A DNA stretch of 64,000 nucleotides from Pollutimonas subterranea (GTDB taxonomy: Bacteria; Pseudomonadota; Gammaproteobacteria; Burkholderiales; Burkholderiaceae_B), in NCBI RefSeq assembly GCF_002849655.1, contig NZ_PDNW01000009.1, positions 62,001-126,000 on the forward strand. Reading direction: 5' to 3'. Below the pieces are notes generated by a model. That model was not told where the DNA came from. It made no database searches and saw only the letters and a list, made by a program, of their open reading frames with translations. A program made the translations under genes and the position numbers. Shown here one piece after another: positions 25,372 through 34,233 of the stretch (position 1 is the stretch's first letter; every line of letters begins with the position of its first letter).

Positions 25372-27272
25372 ACCACGCTCCAGTGAACCAGGAAGGGCAT
25401 GCCAAACTGCCCGCGACACCTACTGCCGCCATGATGCTTGGCGCGTTGGGCGTGGTCTATGGCGACATCGGGACCAGCCCGCTGTATACCATCAAGGCCG
25501 CCCTTGCGCAGTTGAACAATCCCGGCGAGGCGGAGGTCCTGGGACTGCTGTCGTTGTTGTTCTGGATGCTGATGATGGTTGTCTCGCTCAAGTACATGAT
25601 CATCATGCTGCGTTCCGATAATCGGGGCGAGGGCGGTACCCTGGCATTGATGGAGCTCGCGCTCCGGGGTGTGACCGGTCCCCGACGATGGCGGTTGATC
25701 GTATTGGGCCTTATCGGCGCCTGTCTGTTCTATGGCGACAGCATGGTCACGCCGGCGATCTCCGTATTGTCGGCCATGGAAGGCATTGAACTGATTTCTC
25801 CTGCGCTGGAGCGATGGGTCGTGCCCTTGGCCATTGTCGTCCTGGCCGGACTTTTCATGATCCAGTCGCGTGGAACCGGTGCTGTGGGCAAGCTGTTCGG
25901 TCCCGTCATGCTGGTCTGGTTCCTCACACTCGGTGGCCTGGGCGCCTGGCGCATTGCGCTCGAACCCGGCGTCCTGCGGGCGATCAATCCAATGTGGGCC
26001 TTTGCTTTCATTGCCAACGCACCGTGGGAAATTTTCCTGCTGCTGGGCGCTATCGTGCTGGCGCTCACAGGCGCTGAAACCATCTATGCCGACATGGGCC
26101 ATTTTGGCCGCTCCGCCATACGGCGTGTATGGTTCGCAGCGGTGCTTCCCGCATTAGTCCTTTGCTACTTTGGCCAGGGGGCCGTGATTCTGGCGGACCC
26201 GCTGACCGCGAAGAACCCCTTCTTTCATTTGGCTCCCGGGTGGGCGCTCGTGCCTTTGGTGGGTCTTGCCACGATGGCTACCATCATTGCGTCGCAATCG
26301 GTAATTTCCGGGGCGTTTTCGGTTACGCGCCAGGCGGTGCAGCTGGGCTTCTGGCCGCGCATGGTCATCCTGCATACGTCGGCCCGCGAAGAGGGGCAAA
26401 TATACCTTCCGCGCGTGAACATATTGTTGTTCATCGCGGTGCTGGTGCTTGTCCTGGCGTTCAGGACCTCGGAGGGGCTGGCCCATGCTTACGGTTTTGC
26501 CGTAACGGGGACCATGCTGATGACGTCGTTGCTGGCGTTCGCGGTCGTGCCGCGCTACGCGCATGGATCCAGGCGCTGGCTTTGGCTATGCCTGATCAGT
26601 GTCTTCCTGGTGATTGATGTTCTGCTTTTCTCGTCCAATACATTGAAGATCCATGACGGAGGCTGGGTGCCGTTGCTGGTCGGCGCGTGCCTCTTGACCT
26701 TGATGATTACGTGGAAGCAGGGCAGGCAGACGATGCACGACAAGCTGGCCGGCGACCAGCAGCCGCTGAAGACCTTCATGGAAGGGCTGGAAGAGTATCC
26801 GCCGACGCGTGTGCCCGGCACCGCGGTCTTCATGAGCATGATCGTCAATACGGTCCCGCCCGCCTTGCTGCATAACCTCAAACATAACAAGATTCTGCAT
26901 GAGCAGGCTATATTCCTGACGGTTGAAAGCGCGGACGTGCCGTATGTGCCGGCCAGCGAGCGCTATCAGCTCGAGCGGCTGAGTCGCAGTGGCTGGCAGG
27001 CCGTGGCGCGCTGGGGCTTCAAACAGGAGCCGAACGTGCCGCAAGTCTTGGAGCAGATCGCTGAAGCGCATCCCGAATTGAATCTGGATCCGATGCAGAC
27101 CTCTTACTTCCTGTCGCGGCAAACGGTCATAGTGCGACGCACACTGCCGTGGTATACGGCATGGCGCCGCTATTTGTTCGCCTTTATGGCGCGCAACGCC
27201 AGCCGCAGTACCCGTTTCTACCGCATCCCGCCGAACCGGGTGGTGGAAATGGGCATGCAGATGGAGTTATAG
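25368..27272 (+). CDS. kup: Kup low-affinity potassium uptake protein
   Basis: The 634-residue protein matches Kup. The start block LGALGVVYGDIGTSPLYTIKAAL is followed by about twelve membrane helices to residue 450, including GACLFYGDSMVTPAISVLSAMEG and GAETIYADMGHFG, and then a soluble C-terminal domain of about 180 residues. Kup imports K+ with H+ and is important at low pH or high osmolarity. The ATG overlaps the kinase stop (ATGA), so kup belongs to the two-component operon, an arrangement that hints at regulation by or sensing of K+ status. Convergent with the next gene after six bases. Confidence 0.93.
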   Translation: MNHAPVNQEGHAKLPATPTAAMMLGALGVVYGDIGTSPLYTIKAALAQLNNPGEAEVLGLLSLLFWMLMMVVSLKYMIIMLRSDNRGEGGTLALMELALRGVTGPRRWRLIVLGLIGACLFYGDSMVTPAISVLSAMEGIELISPALERWVVPLAIVVLAGLFMIQSRGTGAVGKLFGPVMLVWFLTLGGLGAWRIALEPGVLRAINPMWAFAFIANAPWEIFLLLGAIVLALTGAETIYADMGHFGRSAIRRVWFAAVLPALVLCYFGQGAVILADPLTAKNPFFHLAPGWALVPLVGLATMATIIASQSVISGAFSVTRQAVQLGFWPRMVILHTSAREEGQIYLPRVNILLFIAVLVLVLAFRTSEGLAHAYGFAVTGTMLMTSLLAFAVVPRYAHGSRRWLWLCLISVFLVIDVLLFSSNTLKIHDGGWVPLLVGACLLTLMITWKQGRQTMHDKLAGDQQPLKTFMEGLEEYPPTRVPGTAVFMSMIVNTVPPALLHNLKHNKILHEQAIFLTVESADVPYVPASERYQLERLSRSGWQAVARWGFKQEPNVPQVLEQIAEAHPELNLDPMQTSYFLSRQTVIVRRTLPWYTAWRRYLFAFMARNASRSTRFYRIPPNRVVEMGMQMEL

Positions 27273-27278
27273 CCGGCT

Positions 27279-27827
27279 TTATTTCGGGCCGGTGCCGGGA
27301 ACCGTGCCGGGTGGAACGGGCGTCAGTGAAGGTGCGGGTACGACGGCAGGCGGATTGGGAGTGAGCCCGGGCGCCGGTGCCATTCCAGGAACTGTTCCAG
27401 GCGCCGGCGCGGGCGTTTCAGTGGTAGTGATGGTGGTTTCACGCAGGACGCCGCCACCGCCGACGCTGCCCTGGGTAGTGGTGCCGACGCCGGACATTTG
27501 CAACATGCATTCGTCGCGTTGGTCCATAGGCAGGGCATCGCACCTGGCCTTCTCGTTTGTGTCATAGGCTTGCGGGTTGCCATTGTTCAAACGATTACGG
27601 TTGGCCTCTTCGCGCGCCGCGCCGGCTTCCCGTATGCAAGTGGGCTTATCCTGATTGGTTTGGCCTGCATTGCAACGTGCAACATCTGTCTTGTACCGCG
27701 CTTCGATGTCGGCGGCACTCATGGTTGCGACGGAACTTGCGGCCATTGCCAATGGGGCGGCCAGGCATGCCCCCAGGGCATATGCCGCCAACATGCGGGA
27801 AGACAATATTGTTGATCGAGTATGCAT
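27279..27827 (-). CDS. Secreted protein with Pro-rich tail, unknown function
   Basis: The 182-residue protein has a Sec signal peptide (LAAYALGACLAAPLAMAASS, cleavage near residue 30). A helical region with four Cys follows (VARCNAGQTNQDKPTCIREAG and EKARCDALPMDQRDECMLQM, two likely disulfides), and then a Gly/Thr/Pro-rich tail of about 70 residues with repeated PGTVPG units. I do not know a function; similar Cys-helical periplasmic proteins are common in this family of bacteria. The ATG follows AAAGGAG at slightly long distance. It is a single gene between kup and the Mrp operon. Confidence 0.7.
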   Translation of the reverse strand: MHTRSTILSSRMLAAYALGACLAAPLAMAASSVATMSAADIEARYKTDVARCNAGQTNQDKPTCIREAGAAREEANRNRLNNGNPQAYDTNEKARCDALPMDQRDECMLQMSGVGTTTQGSVGGGGVLRETTITTTETPAPAPGTVPGMAPAPGLTPNPPAVVPAPSLTPVPPGTVPGTGPK

Positions 27828-27991
27828 CGTGGATGTACTCCTTTGTTAAATGTCGAATCGCGGGGGAACTGCCAATGCGGACAGTATATCGACCTACCTG
27901 TCGGCGCATACCAAAACAGACGCCATGCGGACGACGACAACGTGTTACAGCAAGCGGCGTACCTGCAGCACTAGCGCAAAACGTTCGCGTG

Positions 27992-28327
27992 TCACTCGCC
28001 ATCGTTTCCTTTCTGCTCCACGCGGAGCTTTCGCCGGATGGCGGCGCGCATAAGAAGCATGGTGGAGACGGGAGCGGTAATAACCAGGAAAACGGTAAGC
28101 AGTATTTGGTGCACGACAACGCGCTCTTCAAGCGTTGAGCTCACCAGGATCGAGGCCATTACCATGCCGAAGACGCCTAGCGTATTGCCCAGCGTCGGGG
28201 CGTGGATGCGGCAGTAAAACTGCTTCAGGCGCAACAGCCCCACCGAACCTATCAGTGTAAGCAGACCGCTGATGACAAGGAATAGTGACGCCGGAATGGC
28301 GATCCAAATGGGCAAGGTATCCATCAT
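27992..28327 (-). CDS. mrpG: Mrp (Pha) antiporter subunit G
   Basis: The 111-residue protein has three membrane helices with the MnhG/PhaG pattern, SGLLTLIGSVGLLRLKQFYCRIHAPTLGNTLG, and a final PVSTMLLMRAA. It is the last gene of the Mrp operon. Its ATG overlaps the mrpF stop (ATGA). It is a structural subunit of the multisubunit Na+(K+)/H+ antiporter in the inner membrane. Confidence 0.92.
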   Translation of the reverse strand: MMDTLPIWIAIPASLFLVISGLLTLIGSVGLLRLKQFYCRIHAPTLGNTLGVFGMVMASILVSSTLEERVVVHQILLTVFLVITAPVSTMLLMRAAIRRKLRVEQKGNDGE

Positions 28328-28605
28328 GGCTCGATGACCTCCCCGCGCAGCAGGAACTTCGCCATGGCCACTGTACTGACAAAGCCAAAGATACTGATCA
28401 GCAGGGCAATATCGAAATAGGAGCTGGAATTGAACTGCAGGCCAAGGACAAGCAGGGTCAGCATGCCATTGATATACATGGTATCTAAAGCCAGTACCCG
28501 GTCAGAGGCGGTGGGGCCGCGCAATAGACGCAGGGTGGCGCATCCCAGGGACAGCACGAAGCACCCCAGCGCGAAGTCCGCGGCCCAATAGATAAGATTG
28601 CTCAT
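28324..28605 (-). CDS. mrpF: Mrp (Pha) antiporter subunit F
   Basis: The 93-residue protein has three membrane helices and the MrpF hallmark RLLRGPTASDRVLALDTM near residues 27-44. The ends overlap both neighbours by four bases, which shows tight translational coupling in the operon. MrpF is required for complex assembly and may take part in ion passage. Confidence 0.93.
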   Translation of the reverse strand: MSNLIYWAADFALGCFVLSLGCATLRLLRGPTASDRVLALDTMYINGMLTLLVLGLQFNSSSYFDIALLISIFGFVSTVAMAKFLLRGEVIEP

Positions 28606-29090
28606 TCAAATATCTCCATCAAGGGACTTTCATAACGATCCTGAATAATGTGGCGCCAGTGGTCTTCGTCCTTGAGATCAAGCACATGCAGAGTCAGGAT
28701 GCCGTCTTGTTCAGAATAGTCGGACCATACCGTCCCTGGGGTGTAGGTCACGATGCAGGCCAGCGCAGCCAGCCCATGAGGATCGCGCATGCGCAGCGGA
28801 ATCTTCAGGAATCCCGAGAAGTCGTCGACCTTATTGCCCTTGCAGATGATGAGGGCGACGGCGATGTTGGATCGCACGATGTCCTTCACGACATGGCCTA
28901 TCAGCCTGGCGGCGGTCAGTGGTTTTTTCGGATAGGCCTGCATGGGACGCAGTCGCTTTGCAGCCCATGCCAGCAATAGCGCCAACGCGGCGCCGAGTGC
29001 AATCTGGCCGGGCGATAGGGAATCGTTGAGAAACAGCCACAGGGCCAGGAGCACCAGGGGCAAGACCAGTTGATTCAGGTATCGCTTCAT
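28602..29090 (-). CDS. mrpE: Mrp (Pha) antiporter subunit E
   Basis: The 162-residue protein has two N-terminal helices and the MrpE soluble part, seen as VVKDIVRSNIAVALII and ALACIVTYTPGTVWSDYSEQDGILTLHVLD. It overlaps mrpD and mrpF by four bases each. It is a peripheral structural subunit of the antiporter complex. Confidence 0.93.
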   Translation of the reverse strand: MKRYLNQLVLPLVLLALWLFLNDSLSPGQIALGAALALLLAWAAKRLRPMQAYPKKPLTAARLIGHVVKDIVRSNIAVALIICKGNKVDDFSGFLKIPLRMRDPHGLAALACIVTYTPGTVWSDYSEQDGILTLHVLDLKDEDHWRHIIQDRYESPLMEIFE

Positions 29091-30724
29091 GGGAGCGCTC
29101 CCGGTGCGATGCCCCGCATGGGATTCTGCGTGAGCACGGCATTGATGTATGCGGAGGGCTGGTCAAGATAGTTGGCCGTTTCTTCCATGTAGCTCATGAC
29201 CGGACCGGCCCAGAAAGCCAAGGCAACGCAGGCGAGTATAAGAACACCGACCGGGCCCGCTTCGCTTACACGCAGGCGCGGCGTGACGGAGTCTTCGGCG
29301 CTCCAGAACAGGCGCATACCCGTACGGCTAAGCGCAATAATACCCGCCAGTCCCGATATCAGCACACCGGCCACCAGCATCCATGCCGCAGGGGAAGGCG
29401 TGTCGGTGGCAGAGGTTTGCAGGGCGGCGGACAATAAAGAGAACTTGGCCACAAAACCCGATAGGGGCGGCAATCCTATGATAAGCAAGGCACATGCAAT
29501 AAAGGCCATGCCCAGGAATGCCAGGGCGGCCGGAATGGCAATACCCACCACATCGTCGGAACGGTCGGCAGGCTCCGGATCTTCAAGGTCGAACGCTTCA
29601 AGGCTTACCGCCAGCAGATCGGCGCCAAAGGACTGGGTTCGTTCGATCATTTCCAGCAGCATGAAAAAGGCACCCAACGCCAGAACCGAGCTGATCAGGT
29701 AAAACAGGGCGGGGCCGGTAAGCGTCACGCCTGGCATGCCCAGGGCCGCCAGTAGCGTTCCGGACGAAAGGATCACGCAATAGCCTGCCTGTCGTTCAAC
29801 CTGGGGAGCGGCCAGGAGTCCGATCGCGCCAAATCCCAGGGTCAACATGCCGAGTGGAAACATCCATTCGCCGCCGAACGCCGCCGGTGCGCCGGTCGGC
29901 ACCAGCAGCGAACCGATACGCAGCAGCGCGTAAATGCCCACTTTCGTCATGATCACGAAAAGCCCGGCGACCGGCGGACAGGCATTGGCATAGGTGGCCG
30001 GAAGCCAAAAGTTCAGAGGCCAGGCGGCGGCCTTTATCAGGAAGGCTATGCCAAGAACGGCGGCACCCGCCTCGAACAACACACGATCGGGGCCACTCAG
30101 CTCGCCGGCGCGTGCCGCCAGGTCGGCCATGTTCAGGGTTCCGGTCACGCCATAGATAAGTGCCATGGCAATAAGCAGCAGGAAGGAGGCCAGCAGGTTT
30201 ACCACAATGTAATGCAACCCGGCAGCTACGCGCGCCTTGCCCGATCCATGTAGCGTGAGTCCGTAGGAGGCGGCCAGCAGGACTTCGAAGAACACGAAAA
30301 GGTTGAATAGATCGCCGGTAAGGAAAGCGCCGTTGAGTCCCATTAAAAGGAATTGGAACAGGGGGTGGTAGTGCACCCCGGCCCGGTCCCAGCGTGCCGT
30401 CGAGTAAATCCATGCCGCGCAGCCCAGTATGGCCGTCAACAGCAACATAATGGTGGACAAGCGATCGACGACCGCCACGATACCGAATGGCGCAGGCCAG
30501 TCGCCCAGCAGGTAGACGCCCACGCCATTGGGCCAGTTGTTGGGAATGTATCCCGCCGCCAGACAGAGAAGGACAATCGCAACGGCCAACTGTGCGACGA
30601 TGGAGATGAAGCCGAAGGTCAGGCGCGTGCGCCGCCGCGAATCGCGCAGCATGAGCATGGACGCACCGGCCAGCAAGGGGATCGCGACCGGAAGAATAGG
30701 GAAATGCTGAAACCACTGATTCAC
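29087..30724 (-). CDS. mrpD: Mrp (Pha) antiporter subunit D, NuoN-like
   Basis: The 545-residue protein belongs to the proton-translocating NuoLMN/MrpAD family. It has about fourteen helices with the block FVFFEVLLAASYGLTLHG, which carries the key Glu of helix 5, and FLIKAAAWPLNFWLPATYANACPPVAG, which carries the key Lys. MrpD is thought to pass protons in the antiporter. Its start overlaps mrpC by four bases. An insertion near residues 365-400 rich in Glu and Asp (DLEDPEPADRSDD) is noticeable and lies in a loop. Confidence 0.93.
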   Translation of the reverse strand: MNQWFQHFPILPVAIPLLAGASMLMLRDSRRRTRLTFGFISIVAQLAVAIVLLCLAAGYIPNNWPNGVGVYLLGDWPAPFGIVAVVDRLSTIMLLLTAILGCAAWIYSTARWDRAGVHYHPLFQFLLMGLNGAFLTGDLFNLFVFFEVLLAASYGLTLHGSGKARVAAGLHYIVVNLLASFLLLIAMALIYGVTGTLNMADLAARAGELSGPDRVLFEAGAAVLGIAFLIKAAAWPLNFWLPATYANACPPVAGLFVIMTKVGIYALLRIGSLLVPTGAPAAFGGEWMFPLGMLTLGFGAIGLLAAPQVERQAGYCVILSSGTLLAALGMPGVTLTGPALFYLISSVLALGAFFMLLEMIERTQSFGADLLAVSLEAFDLEDPEPADRSDDVVGIAIPAALAFLGMAFIACALLIIGLPPLSGFVAKFSLLSAALQTSATDTPSPAAWMLVAGVLISGLAGIIALSRTGMRLFWSAEDSVTPRLRVSEAGPVGVLILACVALAFWAGPVMSYMEETANYLDQPSAYINAVLTQNPMRGIAPGALP

Positions 30725-31065
30725 GACCTGGTCTCCCGTCCATCGACATGGTCAGTGTCAGACAGGCCGCGCGAAGCCAACATCACAACGAGGAACAATG
30801 CCGTTGTCGCAAAGGCGATGACGATGGCGGTAAGCACTAATACCTGCGGTAGTGGATCGGCATAGTGGGCGGCGTCCGCGCCCCATTCCGGGTTGATGAC
30901 GGGCGGGGCGCCCAGCGTAACGCGGCCCATGGCGAAAATGAACAGATTGACCGCATATGAGATCAGGGTCAGGCCCATGATGACCTGGAACGTTCGGGGA
31001 CGCAGCAGCAGCCAGATGCCGGATCCGGCAAGCACCCCAATGGCAATTGAAAGTACAGCTTCCAT
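30721..31065 (-). CDS. mrpC: Mrp (Pha) antiporter subunit C, NuoK-like
   Basis: The 114-residue protein has three helices with GVLAGSGIWLLLRPRTFQVIMGLTLISYAVNLFIFAMG and LPQVLVLTAIVIAFATTALFLV, the NuoK/MrpC pattern including the membrane Glu/Asn positions. The frame is open further upstream, but the ATG at 31065 shares one base with the mrpA stop (TAATG) and gives the family-typical start MEAVLSIAIG. Confidence 0.93.
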   Translation of the reverse strand: MEAVLSIAIGVLAGSGIWLLLRPRTFQVIMGLTLISYAVNLFIFAMGRVTLGAPPVINPEWGADAAHYADPLPQVLVLTAIVIAFATTALFLVVMLASRGLSDTDHVDGRETRS

Positions 31066-33995
31066 TAATGGGCTCCTTGTTCTGGCGATACAGACGGGAC
31101 AGCGCCCTGTGAATATTTGCGATGGAGCCTTAGAGATTGGTGGGCCAGGGCGACCAGTATCAGCACCGTCGCCCCGACCACCAGCAAATAAACGCCCAGG
31201 TCGAATAACAGCACGGTGGATAGATGCACATGGCCGATGACCGGTAGCGATATATCCAAACTCACGGCGGAGAGGAAAGGCTTGGACGCCCACCATACCC
31301 CCATTGCCGCGGTTCCTGCCGATAAGAGGCCGATGGCAATCAGGTTTTGCGGGTGCAGGCTCTGGCGTGCCTCGACCCAGATAACCCCGCCCACCATGTA
31401 CTGCAGGATGATAGCCGTGGCCATGATGAGCCCGCCCACGAAACCGCCGCCCGGCAAGTTGTGGCCGCGAAGCAGGAAATAAAGCGAGATCAGGGTGGCG
31501 ATGGGCAGCAACAAGCGCACCAACACGGCCGGCAGCTTCATGACGCCTTCCGGGATCAGGGCCTTGGGGTCGGGCTCGCCAAAGTGATCCAGTAATTTGC
31601 CGTTACTGGGCAGTAGTGTGCGTGCGTTGGGCAAACTCATGCTCTCTGGTGGCGGACGGAAGCGCCGCAGCAAGGCATAGACGGTCAGTGCCACGATGGC
31701 CAGCACGGTGATTTCGCCGAAGGTGTCGAAGCCGCGGAAGTCCACCAGGATTACATTGACGACATTGGCGCCGCCGCCCATAGGCACGGATTGCTCGACA
31801 AAGAACGACGAGATTCCCTCGGGATGGGTGCGTGTCAGGACAGCATAGGCGATGGCCGAGAGTCCGGCGCCGGTCACAATGGCAATGATCAAGTCGCGGA
31901 ATCGGCGTATAAATGCGCGCACCACGCTCTGGACGGGAGGTTCGTCTTCCGTCATGACGCGCGGCGGCAACCACCTTAAACCAAGCAAAATCAGCACGGT
32001 GGTGACGACTTCAACAGCAAGTTGTGTAAGCGCCAGATCGGGTGCCGACAGCCAGGCAAAGGTCAGTGCGGTGGCAAGACCGGCGCCGCCGGCCATAAGC
32101 AGCGACGCCGCGCGATGGTATTTCGCCTGGTTTGCGGCCCCTATGGCACAGGCGCCGCCGGCCACCCACATCAGTACGAAGTACGGGTTGATCGGCGTCG
32201 TGAACTCGGGCTGAAACCAGGAGCCTCCCAGCAGCGGCAACATGGCAACCACAAAGGTAGCTACCACGATAAGCAGTAGTTGCGGCTGCAGTCGCGGCGA
32301 GCGTGCCCAGTCAAGCAGGAAGGAGGCCAATATGTCCAGGCCTTCCAGCATGGATTCGAATGTATGCCGGCCGTCGAACCGGTATATGAGTGGGGTCTTT
32401 CCAGGCCGGTTACGGTGGCGGCTGCGCAGCAGCCATAGCAGTCCGATGCCCCCGCCCAATGCCAGGAAGCTCATGGCCAGCGGCAGATTGAAGCCATGCC
32501 AGACGCGAAGATCGTACTGGGGTGTATCGGCGCCCAGGATGGCGACGGTTGCGCTGTGCAGAAACGGACCGAGCGTAACGCTGGGCATGATGCCCACAAC
32601 GAGGCAAATCAGCACCAGAATGCCGCTGGGAATGAGCATCAGCAGCTGGGGCTCGTGGGGGGCGCGAGGCAGATCGTGTGGCTCCGGGCCAAAGAAGACC
32701 TGCATAATGAATCGAAGTGAATAGGCTACGCTGAAGGCGCCGGCCACGACTGCCGCGATGGGCAGGCCATAGCTGGTGAACCAATCGCCGCTCGCGAATA
32801 TGGTTTCGGCAAAGAACATTTCCTTGGAGATGAAACCATTAAGCAAAGGAACGCCTGCCATGGAGGCCGCCGCTACGATGGCCAGTGTGGCGGTAATCGG
32901 CATGCTTCGATACAGGCCGGACAGGCGGGTGAGGTCGCGGGTTCCTGTTTCGTGATCGACCACGCCTGCCGCCATGAACAGCGAGGCCTTGAACGTCGCA
33001 TGGTTGATCATGTGAAATACCGCCGCCACCAGGGCGAGGTCGCTGTTCATGCCGAGCAGCAGCGTGATCAGGCCCAAGTGACTGATGGTGGAGTAGGCCA
33101 GCACTCCTTTCATGTCCAGCTGGAAGGTGGCCGCATAAGCACCCAGCATCAACGAACACAATCCCGCTCCGCCTATGATCCAGGCCCATTCCGGCGTACC
33201 CGCCAGGACGGGCCAGAAACGCGCCAGCAGGAAGACGCCTGCCTTGACCATGGTGGCCGAGTGCAGGTATGCCGACACTGGAGTGGGCGCCGCCATTGCA
33301 TTGGGGAGCCAGACGTGGAAGGGGAATTGTGCACTTTTGGTCAACGCGCCCAGCGCCACCAGCACCAGCATGATGGTGTACCAGGGGTGGTTGCGGATCA
33401 GGTCGCCAGAGGCCAGCACGACGTCGAGGTCATAGCTGCCCACCACATGGCCCAGCATCAGCATGCCGCCCAACAGGCACAAGCCCCCGGCACCGGTAAT
33501 GACCAGCGACATGCGTGCCCCGCGGCGCGCATCGAGCCTGTGATGCCAATACGCAATCAGCATGAAGGACGAAAGACTGGTCAGTTCCCAGAAGACAACA
33601 AGCTGGATCAGGTTGCCCGACAGCACCACGCCAAGCATCGATCCCATGAAGGCCTGGAAGAATGCAAAAAACCGGGGTACCGGATCTTGAGGCGAAAGAT
33701 AATAGCGGGCGTACAGCACAATCAATGCACCCATGGTGGTAATGATCGTCGCAAACAGCCATGCATAGCCATCCATGCGCAGGGTCAGGTCTACGCCCAG
33801 GCTCGGTATCCAGGGAACGGTGGTCTTGACTACATTGCCATCAACGACGTCGGGCAGTTGCCAGATCACGAGTATTGCGCTGACAATAGCGACGGATCCG
33901 GCCAGCCAGGCCTCCAGGTTTCGGGCGTTCGCAGGTAGCAGCGCAGCGATAATGCTGCCTGCAAAAGGCAGTGCGAGAATAAGTGCTAAGAGCAT
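31065..33995 (-). CDS. mrpA: Mrp (Pha) antiporter fused subunits A and B
   Basis: The 976-residue protein is the large first subunit. Residues about 1-500 are the NuoL-like part with VVFWELTSLSSFMLIAYW (helix 5 Glu) and SAQFPFHVWLPNAMAAPTPVSAYLHSATMVKAG (key Lys region). Residues about 600-780 form the MrpA C-terminal part. From about 820 the MrpB domain follows (LLLPIATLISLYFLLRGHNLPGGGFVGGLIMATAIILQYM). The A-B fusion is the Pha-type arrangement seen in Gram-negatives. The complex exchanges cytoplasmic Na+ or K+ for H+ and supports alkaline and salt tolerance. It heads the seven-subunit, six-gene operon. Confidence 0.94.
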   Translation of the reverse strand: MLLALILALPFAGSIIAALLPANARNLEAWLAGSVAIVSAILVIWQLPDVVDGNVVKTTVPWIPSLGVDLTLRMDGYAWLFATIITTMGALIVLYARYYLSPQDPVPRFFAFFQAFMGSMLGVVLSGNLIQLVVFWELTSLSSFMLIAYWHHRLDARRGARMSLVITGAGGLCLLGGMLMLGHVVGSYDLDVVLASGDLIRNHPWYTIMLVLVALGALTKSAQFPFHVWLPNAMAAPTPVSAYLHSATMVKAGVFLLARFWPVLAGTPEWAWIIGGAGLCSLMLGAYAATFQLDMKGVLAYSTISHLGLITLLLGMNSDLALVAAVFHMINHATFKASLFMAAGVVDHETGTRDLTRLSGLYRSMPITATLAIVAAASMAGVPLLNGFISKEMFFAETIFASGDWFTSYGLPIAAVVAGAFSVAYSLRFIMQVFFGPEPHDLPRAPHEPQLLMLIPSGILVLICLVVGIMPSVTLGPFLHSATVAILGADTPQYDLRVWHGFNLPLAMSFLALGGGIGLLWLLRSRHRNRPGKTPLIYRFDGRHTFESMLEGLDILASFLLDWARSPRLQPQLLLIVVATFVVAMLPLLGGSWFQPEFTTPINPYFVLMWVAGGACAIGAANQAKYHRAASLLMAGGAGLATALTFAWLSAPDLALTQLAVEVVTTVLILLGLRWLPPRVMTEDEPPVQSVVRAFIRRFRDLIIAIVTGAGLSAIAYAVLTRTHPEGISSFFVEQSVPMGGGANVVNVILVDFRGFDTFGEITVLAIVALTVYALLRRFRPPPESMSLPNARTLLPSNGKLLDHFGEPDPKALIPEGVMKLPAVLVRLLLPIATLISLYFLLRGHNLPGGGFVGGLIMATAIILQYMVGGVIWVEARQSLHPQNLIAIGLLSAGTAAMGVWWASKPFLSAVSLDISLPVIGHVHLSTVLLFDLGVYLLVVGATVLILVALAHQSLRLHRKYSQGAVPSVSPEQGAH

Positions 33996-34112
33996 CAGGG
34001 CAGGAAGCTTGAATGAAACTAAGCCCTAATAATACGATATGTTGCTTTCAGCTCTGCGACAGCTGGCCGGTTTTTCTGTTTTACTGGCTTAATTCGGGGT
34101 TTGCTCTCCCGC

Positions 34113-34126
34113 TTGACGTAGATCAA
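34113..34126. promoter_or_regulatory. FNR-type box, distal, upstream of hemN
   Basis: TTGACGTAGATCAA matches the FNR/DNR consensus TTGAT-N4-ATCAA with one mismatch. Its centre is 22 bases upstream of a second box. Confidence 0.7.
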
Positions 34127-34134
34127 GAACGGTT

Positions 34135-34148
34135 TTGATCTATGTCAT
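34135..34148. promoter_or_regulatory. FNR-type box, proximal, upstream of hemN
   Basis: TTGATCTATGTCAT has a perfect left half and a weaker right half. A -10-like CATATT at 34174-34179 would put transcription start near 34186, so this box would be centred close to -41.5, the class II FNR position. Anaerobic or NO-dependent activation of hemN is inferred. Confidence 0.6.
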
Positions 34149-34233
34149 GACAATGTCAGAGTGATGCAAGCCGCATATTCATTGGCATGCATGGACGCCT
34201 CCAACGGCGTCGCAGCCATAAACGGAGTAAGTA

